Source: Marinoscillum sp964351625 (GTDB lineage: Bacteria > Bacteroidota > Bacteroidia > Cytophagales > Cyclobacteriaceae). From it: 64,000 nt of DNA. This document shows positions 1 through 8,088 of the stretch, in pieces (the stretch's first letter is position 1; the number at the start of each line of letters is the position of its first letter). The stretch covers positions 52,007-116,006 of the forward strand of contig CAYGOV010000015.1 in NCBI GenBank assembly GCA_964351625.1. Reading direction: 5' to 3'. The translations under genes and the position numbers were made by a program. The notes under the pieces were generated by a model that was not told the origin of the DNA, did not search any database, and saw only the letters and a program-made list of their open reading frames with translations.

Positions 1-383
1 ATACCTGAAGAGAATTCGCTCAGGTATTTATCCTTGGCTTCATTGAGATTACTCGCATTAATCATTTGTCCTATTGACATTGCCGGCACTTTGAATTTTG
101 CATTAAATGCTAGTTGCTCAGTTAGCGTGAATTCGTCAATCAAATTGAGGTAAGGAGCGGCAATATTGAAATCAGTTTGATCGATTGGAATTCCAACATC
201 ATAGGCTACTAAGCCTTCTGTAGGTGCAGTATAACCAACAATGGTCTTTAAAAGTGTGGATTTTCCAGATCCATTTTTTCCTGTGATTGCTACAATTTCA
301 CTTTGCTCAATTGTGTAATTGAGGTTTCTAAAGACCCAGTGTCTTCCGTATTTTTTGCCCAGATTTTGAAGATTAATTTTCAT
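1..383 (-). CDS. ABC transporter ATP-binding protein (partial, runs off left edge)
   Basis: The reading frame opens at an ATG at 383 and continues past the left edge, so only about 127 N-terminal residues are visible. It begins MKINLQNLGKKYGRHWVFRNL and carries a Walker A motif GKNGSGKST near residue 40. The last visible residues (LSEFSSG) look like the start of the ABC signature. It should therefore be the ATPase subunit of an ABC exporter; no substrate can be named. Its ATG shares one base with the lpxA stop (TAATG), so it is the last gene visible in the lipid A operon and is probably translationally coupled to lpxA. Whether it exports a lipid A precursor or is simply co-transcribed cannot be told. 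Confidence 0.85.
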   Translation of the reverse strand, partial: MKINLQNLGKKYGRHWVFRNLNYTIEQSEIVAITGKNGSGKSTLLKTIVGYTAPTEGLVAYDVGIPIDQTDFNIAAPYLNLIDEFTLTEQLAFNAKFKVPAMSIGQMINASNLNEAKDKYLSEFSSG

Positions 384-1168
384 TATTTTACTCGCTGAGC
401 GCCAATAGTACCTCTTGTTGATCGTTCTATAAAACTGATTACTTCGGACGAGAATTCACCAAGCTGATTTCTGGATTTTAGTGACTGAAGGCTTTCACTT
501 ATATTTTGTCCGGAAGTATAAATGTGTTTGTAGATATCATGAATTGAAGTTCTTTGAGCTGAATTAAATCCTTTTCGTTCCAATCCTATAGCGTTAATCC
601 CCATATAAGAGAGGGGTTCTCTAGCTGCAGTGACAAACGGTGGAACATCTTTACGAACCAGTGATCCGCCTGAGATCATCACATAGCGACCTATCGTTAC
701 ATGTTGATGTATAGCACTTGAGCCACCTATAAATGCATGATCTCCAATATGCACATGCCCAGCCATTTGCACATTATTAGCCAAGATTATATGATCACCA
801 AGTACGCAATCATGCGCAACATGCGTATAGGCCATGATCATACAGTTGGATCCTACGAGTGTGTCATTCCTGTCAAGTTTTGTTCCTCTATTGATGGTTA
901 CACATTCTCTTATAGTGGTATTGTTACCAATTGTTGCTGTAGTTTTCTCACCCTGGAATTTCAAATCTTGTGGTTCTGCCGCTATCACAGCATTTGGGAA
1001 TATTCTGCAACCATTTCCGATTCGAGCGCCATCCATGATAGTCACTTGTGGACCTACCCAGCAGTTGTCGCCAATTATCACATCTCCTTCGATAACTGTG
1101 AACGCTTCTATGGTCACATTTTGGCCTATCGACGCATCGGATGACACACTTGCAAGTGGACTTATCAT
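383..1168 (-). CDS. lpxA: acyl-ACP--UDP-N-acetylglucosamine O-acyltransferase
   Basis: LpxA transfers a 3-hydroxyacyl chain from acyl carrier protein to the 3-OH of UDP-GlcNAc, the first step of lipid A synthesis in the cytoplasm. The 261-aa length matches the family. Residues 1-190 are hexapeptide repeats of the left-handed beta-helix type (IGDN, IGNG, LGDH, IGDH), and HVAHD places the catalytic histidine at about residue 119. A helical C-terminal domain follows. The ATG overlaps the lpxC-fabZ stop by four bases (ATGA), which indicates coupled translation in the order lpxD, lpxC-fabZ, lpxA. Identity is secure. Confidence 0.97.
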   Translation of the reverse strand: MISPLASVSSDASIGQNVTIEAFTVIEGDVIIGDNCWVGPQVTIMDGARIGNGCRIFPNAVIAAEPQDLKFQGEKTTATIGNNTTIRECVTINRGTKLDRNDTLVGSNCMIMAYTHVAHDCVLGDHIILANNVQMAGHVHIGDHAFIGGSSAIHQHVTIGRYVMISGGSLVRKDVPPFVTAAREPLSYMGINAIGLERKGFNSAQRTSIHDIYKHIYTSGQNISESLQSLKSRNQLGEFSSEVISFIERSTRGTIGAQRVK

Positions 1169-2559
1169 AGGTCTTTTCTCACAATACTTGCAGTCATGAT
1201 TCCTTCACAGACCAGATTATTACCCACGTATGCTACGCCTTTCATTTTGGCGAATCCTCTGCGTATTGGCTGCATTAGTTCTAGTTTCATAACCAATGTG
1301 TCTCCAGGTACCACCATTCTTCTAAACTTGAAATTCTCAATGCCTAGAAAGTAAGTCCAATAGTTTTCTGGATCAGGGACGGTATTTAAAACCAGAATTC
1401 CGCCAATCTGCGCCATCGCCTCTACTTGCAAGACGCCAGGCATCACTGGATTACCAGGAAAATGTCCTGCAAAAAACGGCTCATTCATGGTGACGTTTTT
1501 GATACCTGCCACCTGTTCATCATCAAGATGAAATATTTTATCTATGAGCAGAAATGGATAACGATGGGGGAGGATCTTTGATATTTTATTGATGTCTAGT
1601 ACAGCAGGAACTTTTGGATCATACTGAGGAATGTGAGTATGATGCTCGTCAGACATGATTTTCTTAAGCTTTTTTGCGAAAGCAATGTTTGATGTATGAC
1701 CTGGACGTGCGGCAAGTATTTGCGCTTTTATCGGTCTGCCAATTAATGCCAGATCACCCATGACATCTAGTAGTTTATGCTTTGCAGGTTCATTTGGTGA
1801 GTGAAGAGCCTCCTTGTTTAGAATACCTTCCTCGTAGTGCTCGATTTTTTCCCTGTTCAATAGTTTTGCCAATCGGTCCAATTCATCAGGAAGTATTTCT
1901 CTATCTACCACCACGATGGCATTGCTCAAGTCTCCGCCTTGTATTAAGTCATTTTTGAATAGCTCCTCCACTTCATGCAAAAAGCAAAATGTTCGGCTAT
2001 TGGCGATTTCTGTAATGAAATCACTAATCCTATTGAGAGAAGCATGCTGACTACCTAGAACTTTGGATTTATAGTCCACCATGACGGTGACTCGATAGTT
2101 ATCCAAAGGCAACGCGGCTATTTCTACTCCGAGTTTTTTGTCTTGCAAAAAGATGCTTTCAGGGATTTCGAAGAAATTCCGTTGTGCATTTTGTTCTACG
2201 ATGGTGGCATTGATAAGCGCTTCCGCAAAAGGCAGAGCACTTCCATCCATAATGGGTATTTCAGGAGCATCCAGCTGAATAAGGATATTATCTACTTCCA
2301 TGCCGGCTAAAGCCGCCATTACATGCTCCACTGTTTGTATACGAACGCCATCTTTTTCTAAAGTGGTTCCCCTTATTGTATCCACAACCAGATCAACATC
2401 AGCATCAATAATCGGTTGCTCCGCAAGATCCATTCTTTGGAACTTGATGCCATGATTTGGGCGAGCAGAAACGAATGTGAGCTTACATGGCTTACCTGAG
2501 TGCAAGCCAATGCCTTTCAGAGAAATGGATTTTTTAATCGTTTGTTGGTAGAGCTTCAT
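1165..2559 (-). CDS. lpxC-fabZ: bifunctional UDP-3-O-acyl-GlcNAc deacetylase / 3-hydroxyacyl-ACP dehydratase
   Basis: This 464-aa fusion joins the committed lipid A step with a fatty-acid elongation dehydratase, a combination typical of Bacteroidota. Residues 1-300 are LpxC, with zinc ligands readable as H79 (VEHVMAALAG), H261 and D265 (HKLLDVMGD); H288 (RPGHTSN) is the likely catalytic histidine. Residues 315-464 are a hotdog-fold FabZ with H366 (FFAGHFPGNP) and E380 (GVLQVEAMAQ) as the active-site pair. The start lies inside the end of lpxD (26-bp overlap), which fits the usual LpxC N-terminus. Balancing acyl use between membrane lipid and lipid A is the usual explanation of the fusion; that is an inference here. 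Confidence 0.97.
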   Translation of the reverse strand: MKLYQQTIKKSISLKGIGLHSGKPCKLTFVSARPNHGIKFQRMDLAEQPIIDADVDLVVDTIRGTTLEKDGVRIQTVEHVMAALAGMEVDNILIQLDAPEIPIMDGSALPFAEALINATIVEQNAQRNFFEIPESIFLQDKKLGVEIAALPLDNYRVTVMVDYKSKVLGSQHASLNRISDFITEIANSRTFCFLHEVEELFKNDLIQGGDLSNAIVVVDREILPDELDRLAKLLNREKIEHYEEGILNKEALHSPNEPAKHKLLDVMGDLALIGRPIKAQILAARPGHTSNIAFAKKLKKIMSDEHHTHIPQYDPKVPAVLDINKISKILPHRYPFLLIDKIFHLDDEQVAGIKNVTMNEPFFAGHFPGNPVMPGVLQVEAMAQIGGILVLNTVPDPENYWTYFLGIENFKFRRMVVPGDTLVMKLELMQPIRRGFAKMKGVAYVGNNLVCEGIMTASIVRKDL

Positions 2560-3613
2560 TGGGGTCTGAACTTGACTCTAAAGTTAGGAGTTTTTGCTCA
2601 AGTAGCTTGACTCGATTGATCACCTCTGGTAGCTTTTTATAAATAGCGTATGACCTGATATAATTATTCTTGTCAATAGCAGGCACGCCAAATAGTGTTT
2701 CGTCTCCTTTGGTCGATTTGGTGACGCCAGATCGCGCACCTACTATAGTTCCATCAGCTATGTGTATATGGCCAACTGTGCCCACTTGGCCACCAATTAG
2801 TACATTTTTTCCAACTGAAGTAGATCCAGATATACCAGTCTGTGCAGCAATAACTGTGTTTTTATCAATTTTCACATTATGAGCTACCTGTACGAGGTTG
2901 TCGATCTTCACTCCATCTTCTATCACCGTACTTCCCATAGTTGCACAATCAATCGTCGTGTTAGCACCAATATCGACATGATTTCCAATGACTACATTTC
3001 CAATTTGGGGGATCTTTTGATATTGGCCTTTTGCATCTGGTGCAAAACCAAATCCATGTGAGCCGATCACTGCTCCAGCATGTATAGTGCAATGGGTGCC
3101 GATGACAGTTCTTTCGTAGAGTTTTACACCGGCGTATAATATGGTGTCATCACCTATGATAGTATTATCTCCGATGTAGCAGTTTGGGAATATCTTCACA
3201 TTATTCCCGATCTGGCAATCCTGTCCAATATAAGAAAAGGCACCTATGTATGCACCTGATCCATATTTTGCATCTTCAGAAATATGAACTAAAGCATCAA
3301 TGCCAATTTTATCTTTTGCTCGGAATCTTTCAAAAAACCCAAGCAAAATGCTTAATGCTACATATGTGTTTTCCACCCTGATGAGTGCTGAACCGAAAGT
3401 CTTCTTAGCTTCAAAATTCTTCCCAACTAGCACTACCGAGGCTTCCGTTGAATACAATAGTTGCTCGTATTTTGCATTTGCAAAGAAGCTAATAGTGCCA
3501 GATTTAGCCTGATCTAATGGAGCTACTCCTACAATGCGTAGTTCACTATTTCCTTCCACTGAGCCATTCAGTATTTCAGCAATCGCTCCAACAGTTAGTG
3601 ATTGACTAGGCAT
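2534..3613 (-). CDS. lpxD: UDP-3-O-acylglucosamine N-acyltransferase
   Basis: LpxD adds the second 3-hydroxyacyl chain, to the 2-amino group, after LpxC deacetylation. The 359-aa protein has an N-terminal uridine-binding domain (about residues 1-100), then a long hexapeptide-repeat beta-helix, and a C-terminal helix ending in charged residues. Family landmarks include VIGSHGFGFAPD and the QVAHNVKID stretch with the catalytic histidine. It overlaps the upstream HD-domain gene by eight bases and the downstream lpxC-fabZ by 26, so the whole block appears to be one transcript. The ATG at 3613 is the natural start. Confidence 0.96.
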   Translation of the reverse strand: MPSQSLTVGAIAEILNGSVEGNSELRIVGVAPLDQAKSGTISFFANAKYEQLLYSTEASVVLVGKNFEAKKTFGSALIRVENTYVALSILLGFFERFRAKDKIGIDALVHISEDAKYGSGAYIGAFSYIGQDCQIGNNVKIFPNCYIGDNTIIGDDTILYAGVKLYERTVIGTHCTIHAGAVIGSHGFGFAPDAKGQYQKIPQIGNVVIGNHVDIGANTTIDCATMGSTVIEDGVKIDNLVQVAHNVKIDKNTVIAAQTGISGSTSVGKNVLIGGQVGTVGHIHIADGTIVGARSGVTKSTKGDETLFGVPAIDKNNYIRSYAIYKKLPEVINRVKLLEQKLLTLESSSDPNEALPTND

Positions 3614-4838
3614 TTATCTGTATGTTTTTTGGGAAGCAGATATAGTGCTTCTTCACAATTTTGCTCATGACTTTAATGTTTGGCAAATCTGAAGCTTTTG
3701 CGACATCTAGCACTTTTCCAGATTTCATTAAGATGTTGATGCTGCCTCCTTTGGCTATATAGCCTGCATTACTAACCGTGCCTTTTTGTACGAAGTACTT
3801 GGTGATGTTTTTAGCAAAGCCGTCTTTTTCTAGTGCATCCGAAATTCTTTGAACATAGTCTTTCGGAAACTTGTCATTAGAAAGCTGGATACCAAAAAGT
3901 TTTCGTTTGAGTAGGTCATTGCTCAGTTTGCTTAGCACAGTATCTTCATGGGACTGCCACATCTTTATAGATCCCCAGATGTCAGTATCATCTAGAAGGA
4001 CAAATACATCCAATAAATCGGGATCCTCTATGAATTCTTTTTGAGTTATATCCCTTTCGAGAAATATCTGAAAAGCAGGAGTGGCAGGAACAGACTTTCC
4101 ATCTTGAGTTAGCTTTTTAGCCCTACTTATCAATGAAATGAGCATGGCTTCAGCTGCAATGGAAGTTTTGTGCAGATATACCTGCCAATACATTAATCGC
4201 CGCGCGTTTAGAAAATTTTCAATACTATAGATACCTTTTTCTTCAACTACTAGCTCGTCGTTGTGCACGTTGAGCATCTTTATGATTCGCTCTGCACCGA
4301 TAGTTCCTTCACTTACTCCTGTGAAAAAACTATCTCTTTTGAGATAGTCCAATCTGTCAACATCCAATTGACTTGATACCAGCTGGTGGAGAAACTTACG
4401 ATGATAGGTGCCTGTGAAGATTTGCTTTGCCAGCTCTAACCTACCACCGAATGCTTTATTTAATTTTTCAAAAATCCATAAAGAGATTTGCTCATGCTGG
4501 ACTTCTTGGAATAGACTGAATTCCAGTGTATGAGAAAAGGGTCCATGTCCAATGTCATGAAGTAAAATAGCAACAAGAGCAGCTTCATACTCAGCTTCAA
4601 ATATCATGATACCTTTGCTGCGAAGATTGTCGAGCGCACGCTGCATTAGATAGGTAGCACCTATAGCATGATGAAATCTCGTGTGATGCGCACCGGGATA
4701 GACATAGTCCGTGAGACCGAGCTGTTTTATCCTTCTTAGCCTTTGAAAATAAGAATGCTCAATAATGTCAAAGACTAATTCGTTAGGTATATTGATAAAC
4801 CCATAAACAGGATCGTTAAATATTTTCTTTTTGTTCAA
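3606..4838 (-). CDS. HD-domain phosphohydrolase (dNTPase/SAMHD1-like fold)
   Basis: The 410-aa protein starts with a family-typical KKIFNDPVYGFI segment and carries the HD metal-binding set: H56 (FHHAIGATYLM), H94-D95 (LLHDIGHGPFSH) and a later D in LDVDRLDYLKRD. Proteins of this architecture are metal-dependent phosphohydrolases related to dGTPase and SAMHD1; the substrate of the Bacteroidota branch is not established. The start codon is TTG, with no ATG before residue 64, and the N-terminus aligns with family expectation. It is the first gene of the lipid A transcript, overlapping lpxD by eight bases, and is divergent from porX across only 49 bp. A link with lipid A is by position only. Confidence 0.88.
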   Translation of the reverse strand: MNKKKIFNDPVYGFINIPNELVFDIIEHSYFQRLRRIKQLGLTDYVYPGAHHTRFHHAIGATYLMQRALDNLRSKGIMIFEAEYEAALVAILLHDIGHGPFSHTLEFSLFQEVQHEQISLWIFEKLNKAFGGRLELAKQIFTGTYHRKFLHQLVSSQLDVDRLDYLKRDSFFTGVSEGTIGAERIIKMLNVHNDELVVEEKGIYSIENFLNARRLMYWQVYLHKTSIAAEAMLISLISRAKKLTQDGKSVPATPAFQIFLERDITQKEFIEDPDLLDVFVLLDDTDIWGSIKMWQSHEDTVLSKLSNDLLKRKLFGIQLSNDKFPKDYVQRISDALEKDGFAKNITKYFVQKGTVSNAGYIAKGGSINILMKSGKVLDVAKASDLPNIKVMSKIVKKHYICFPKNIQINA

Positions 4839-4887
4839 AGGGGAGTTCGGTTTGGTTTTTGGTTAAACGCACAACAAAAATAGGTGA

Positions 4888-6441
4888 ATGCAGAAATATA
4901 GAATTTTATGGGCGGATGATGAAATCGATCTGCTTAAACCACATATCCTTTTCTTAAGTAACAAAGGTTTTGAGATCACTCCAGTAAATAGTGGAGCAGA
5001 TGCGCTTGAAGAAATAGAGAATAATTCTTTTGATTTGGTCTTTTTGGATGAAAATATGCCTGGTATGACGGGATTGGAGACGTTAAGTCAGATTAAGACA
5101 ACTCACCCAAATCTTCCAGTGGTCATGATTACTAAAAGTGAAGAAGAGGAGATCATGGAGGAGGCAATAGGTGCCAAAATTGCAGATTACCTCATCAAGC
5201 CTTTGAATCCCAATCAAATATTACTTTCTGTTAAAAAGATTCTTGACAATCGAAGGATTGTTTCTGAGCACACCAATCTTGGTTATCAGCAAGAATTTCA
5301 GTCCATGAGCATGGCTGTACATGACATTGATGATTTTGAAGGTTGGGCTGATATGTATCGGAAGCTGGTCTATTGGGATTTGAGAATAGATAGTACTGAG
5401 GACAAAAGCATGCTGGAGGTGCTCAATAGTCAGCGTGTTGAGGCCAATCAACATTTCTCTGATTTTATAGATTATGAATATAAAGCTTGGATTTCTGATC
5501 CGGATGCAGATCGTCCACTCATGTCTCATCATGTACTGAAAAAGCGTGTTTTTCCACTTTTGAAATCAGAAAAACCTGTCTTTCTTATAGTGATTGATAA
5601 TCTAAGATTTGATCAGTGGGAGATACTTGAACCGGAGATTTCAAACCTTTTCAATGTAAAGTCTAAGGATTATTATTACTCAATACTTCCTACTACTACG
5701 GCTTATGCTCGAAATGCACTCTTTGCTGGTATGATGCCATTGGACATCTCTCAGAAGCATCCTGATCTTTGGGTAGGTGAGGATACTGATGATGGGAAGA
5801 ATATGTTTGAGGAGGAACTTCTTCAGAATAATCTTCAAAAAGAAGGCTTGGATATTAAGAGCAGTTACAACAAAATCATCAGAGCCAATGATGGTAAGGC
5901 ACTTACGGAAAATGCCAAAAACCTAATGAAGAATGATCTGAATGCTATTGTTTTCAATTTTGTAGATATGCTCTCTCATGCTCGTACGGACATGCAAATG
6001 ATTCGCGAATTGGCACCAGATGAGTCTGCATATCGATCTATTACCAAGTCATGGTTTGAGCATTCTTCTTTGTTTGAGTTGCTTAAATACCTCTCTAATA
6101 AAGATGTAAAAGTGGTGATCACCACTGATCATGGTACGATTAGGGTGAGAAGACCTTACAAGATCATAGGGGATAAAAACACGAATACTAACCTCAGATA
6201 CAAAGCAGGTAGAAATCTGGCATTTGAAGAAAAAGGTGTGCTTTTCACTCGAAATCCCGAAGAATTGAGATTGCCTAAAGTAAATATGAGCACGTCTTTT
6301 GCCTTTGCCAGAGAAGATTATTTCTTTGCCTATCCGAATAATTACAACTACTATGTCAATTTCTACAAAGATACATTCCAACATGGGGGTGTCAGCATGG
6401 AGGAGGTAATTGTTCCTTTGATAGAGCTAGAACCAAAATGA
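4888..6441 (+). CDS. porX: PorX: response regulator with PglZ/alkaline-phosphatase-like output domain
   Basis: PorX controls the type IX secretion system in Bacteroidota, together with the histidine kinase PorY and an ECF sigma factor. Residues 1-125 form a CheY-like receiver with acidic pocket D10-D11, phosphoacceptor D54 (LVFLDENMPG) and a conserved lysine in YLIKPLNPNQ. The remainder is a PglZ/alkaline-phosphatase-superfamily domain with VIDNLRFDQWE, TTTAYARNALFAGMMP and ITTDHGT metal-site motifs, which look intact. In P. gingivalis this domain hydrolyses oligonucleotide signals. An in-frame TGA directly before the ATG fixes the start. It overlaps tsaE by four bases. The secretion genes at 14.4-20.7 kb and the CotH protein at 26-29 kb are plausible clients of the system. 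Confidence 0.95.
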   Translation: MQKYRILWADDEIDLLKPHILFLSNKGFEITPVNSGADALEEIENNSFDLVFLDENMPGMTGLETLSQIKTTHPNLPVVMITKSEEEEIMEEAIGAKIADYLIKPLNPNQILLSVKKILDNRRIVSEHTNLGYQQEFQSMSMAVHDIDDFEGWADMYRKLVYWDLRIDSTEDKSMLEVLNSQRVEANQHFSDFIDYEYKAWISDPDADRPLMSHHVLKKRVFPLLKSEKPVFLIVIDNLRFDQWEILEPEISNLFNVKSKDYYYSILPTTTAYARNALFAGMMPLDISQKHPDLWVGEDTDDGKNMFEEELLQNNLQKEGLDIKSSYNKIIRANDGKALTENAKNLMKNDLNAIVFNFVDMLSHARTDMQMIRELAPDESAYRSITKSWFEHSSLFELLKYLSNKDVKVVITTDHGTIRVRRPYKIIGDKNTNTNLRYKAGRNLAFEEKGVLFTRNPEELRLPKVNMSTSFAFAREDYFFAYPNNYNYYVNFYKDTFQHGGVSMEEVIVPLIELEPK

Positions 6442-6866
6442 TAAAAATGGTTATTTCCGACGAGTCGGAATTAGAACAAGTGGCAAAAAGAATCATCGCT
6501 GAAAGCGATGATTTTCCTATTTTATGCTTCAATGGAGAAATGGGAGCTGGAAAAACCACGCTAATTAAAGTGATTTGTGGTCTTTTGGGTGTAGAGGATG
6601 CCATGAGTTCACCTACTTTTTCTATAGTCAATGAGTATGAAAGTGGGAGTGGAGATCCCATCTATCATTTTGATTTTTATCGCATTGAGGAACTTCGAGA
6701 AGCCGTAGATATAGGTGTGGATGAGTATTTTTATTCGGGAGATTTGTGCCTGATTGAATGGTCTGAGAAGATAAAAGAAATAATACCCGAAGAGCACCTT
6801 GAAATAAGTATTAAATTAGTCGGCAATACAGGAAGAGAAATAATCATCTCACCACATGGCGGATAA
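6438..6866 (+). CDS. tsaE: tRNA threonylcarbamoyladenosine biosynthesis ATPase TsaE
   Basis: TsaE is the small P-loop ATPase that works with TsaD and TsaB to make the t6A modification of ANN-decoding tRNAs. The 142-aa protein has the Walker A loop GEMGAGKTT at residues 33-41, a SSPTFSIVNEY stretch and the HFDFYRIEE and LIEWSEKI motifs that mark the family. Start and stop overlap the neighbouring genes (ATGA with porX, 11 bases with ald), giving a porX-tsaE-ald transcript. The function is housekeeping and the position next to porX carries no obvious meaning beyond co-transcription. Confidence 0.95.
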   Translation: MIKMVISDESELEQVAKRIIAESDDFPILCFNGEMGAGKTTLIKVICGLLGVEDAMSSPTFSIVNEYESGSGDPIYHFDFYRIEELREAVDIGVDEYFYSGDLCLIEWSEKIKEIIPEEHLEISIKLVGNTGREIIISPHGG

Positions 6867-8082
6867 AATGAAATCAAGCTTTGCAGCGTTGGCACGAGAG
6901 CAAAGTTTATACCCTCAAGAAGCACCTGCAAAGATCAGGAGATCTACAAAATCACTTTTTATTGGTGTACCGAAAGAGAACTCTATTCACGAAAGTAGAG
7001 TGACGCTCAAGCCAGAGTCTGTAGAAGTTTTGGTTTCCAATGGTCATGAAGTCTGGGTGCAAAAAGGTGCTGGCAAGACCGCCAACTTTCCTGATAATCT
7101 CTACAGCGAAGCTGGCGCAAAGTTGGTAAGCAGTGCCGAGGAGGTATATAAAGCCAATATAATATTGAAGGTAGCACCTCCAACTTTGGATGAGATTAGC
7201 TACATGAATCAAGGAACTACCTTAGTTAGTGCATTTCAGTCAGGACGACAGACTGTAGACTATATCCATGCCATCAATCGGAAGAAAATAACGGCAATAG
7301 CCTACGAGTTTATTGAAGACAAAGTAGGTGGATTGCCTCTGGTGCGTGCCATGAGCGAAATTGCTGGCAGTACAGCAATGCTTATAGCTGCTGAACTACT
7401 GAGTAATACAAGTGGCGGGCAAGGAATAATCCTTGGCGGAATATCAGGTGTGCCACCTACTCAAGTGGTGATCCTTGGAGCAGGTACGGTGAGCGAGTAT
7501 GCAGCCAGAGCGTGTATCGGTTTGGGAGTTGATATTAAAATATTTGATGACCATATCTACAAACTCAGGCGAATCAAACATGCGCTGGGTCATCAAATAC
7601 ATACTTCTACTATTGACAATACACAGCTGAAGGAAGCGGTAAGTAAAGCCGATGTACTTATAGGTGCTATTCGTACTGAAAATGGTAAGAATAAATGCGT
7701 GATCACAGAACATATGATTAGCAGTATGAAGCCTGGATCAATCGTGATAGATGTGAGTATAGATCAAGGTGGCTGTATAGAAACTAGTGAGCCAACGACT
7801 CACAAAAAACCAACTTTTATAAAGCATGATGTGATTCACTATTGCGTTCCAAATATTGCGTCTCGAGTATCTAGAACAGCTTCTATTGCTATCTCAAACA
7901 TCTTCACCCCAATCCTTCGAAACATCGGAGATGCCGGAGGAGTAGATGATATGATTTTTAAGCATGAGTGGTTTATGAATGGCGTATACGCTTATAGAGG
8001 AAGTGTCTGCAAGGAGCACTTAGCTAGAAAGTTCAATGTGACCTTCAAAGACCTCAAGCTACTTGCAGCCGCTCGGATTTAA
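6856..8082 (+). CDS. ald: alanine dehydrogenase
   Basis: This 408-aa protein belongs to the alanine dehydrogenase / PNT family, which interconverts L-alanine and pyruvate with NAD. It shows the N-terminal GVPKENSIHESRVTL motif (about residues 37-52), a substrate-domain lysine in EVWVQKGAG, and a Rossmann core GAGTVSEYAARACIGLG near residue 210 followed by an acidic residue (IFDDH). The N-terminus is about 30 residues longer than classical Ald, which is common in Bacteroidota homologues. The ATG at 6856 lies within tsaE; a second ATG is four codons later. Its stop shares the TTAA with the convergent valS stop. Confidence 0.9.
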   Translation: MADKMKSSFAALAREQSLYPQEAPAKIRRSTKSLFIGVPKENSIHESRVTLKPESVEVLVSNGHEVWVQKGAGKTANFPDNLYSEAGAKLVSSAEEVYKANIILKVAPPTLDEISYMNQGTTLVSAFQSGRQTVDYIHAINRKKITAIAYEFIEDKVGGLPLVRAMSEIAGSTAMLIAAELLSNTSGGQGIILGGISGVPPTQVVILGAGTVSEYAARACIGLGVDIKIFDDHIYKLRRIKHALGHQIHTSTIDNTQLKEAVSKADVLIGAIRTENGKNKCVITEHMISSMKPGSIVIDVSIDQGGCIETSEPTTHKKPTFIKHDVIHYCVPNIASRVSRTASIAISNIFTPILRNIGDAGGVDDMIFKHEWFMNGVYAYRGSVCKEHLARKFNVTFKDLKLLAAARI

Positions 8083-8088
8083 CCGAGC
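8071..8088. other. small hairpin spanning the shared stop codons of ald and valS
   Basis: Six-base arms GCTCGG (8071-8076) and CCGAGC (8083-8088) enclose a six-base loop that contains the overlapping TAA stops of both convergent genes. Neither strand has a T-run after the arm, so it is not a textbook intrinsic terminator. It may still separate the two transcripts. The structure is seen directly; the role is inferred. Confidence 0.5.

Noticed and set aside
1165..2559. LpxC-FabZ fusion as a novelty
   Set aside because: This fusion is standard in Bacteroidota and was used only as taxonomic evidence.
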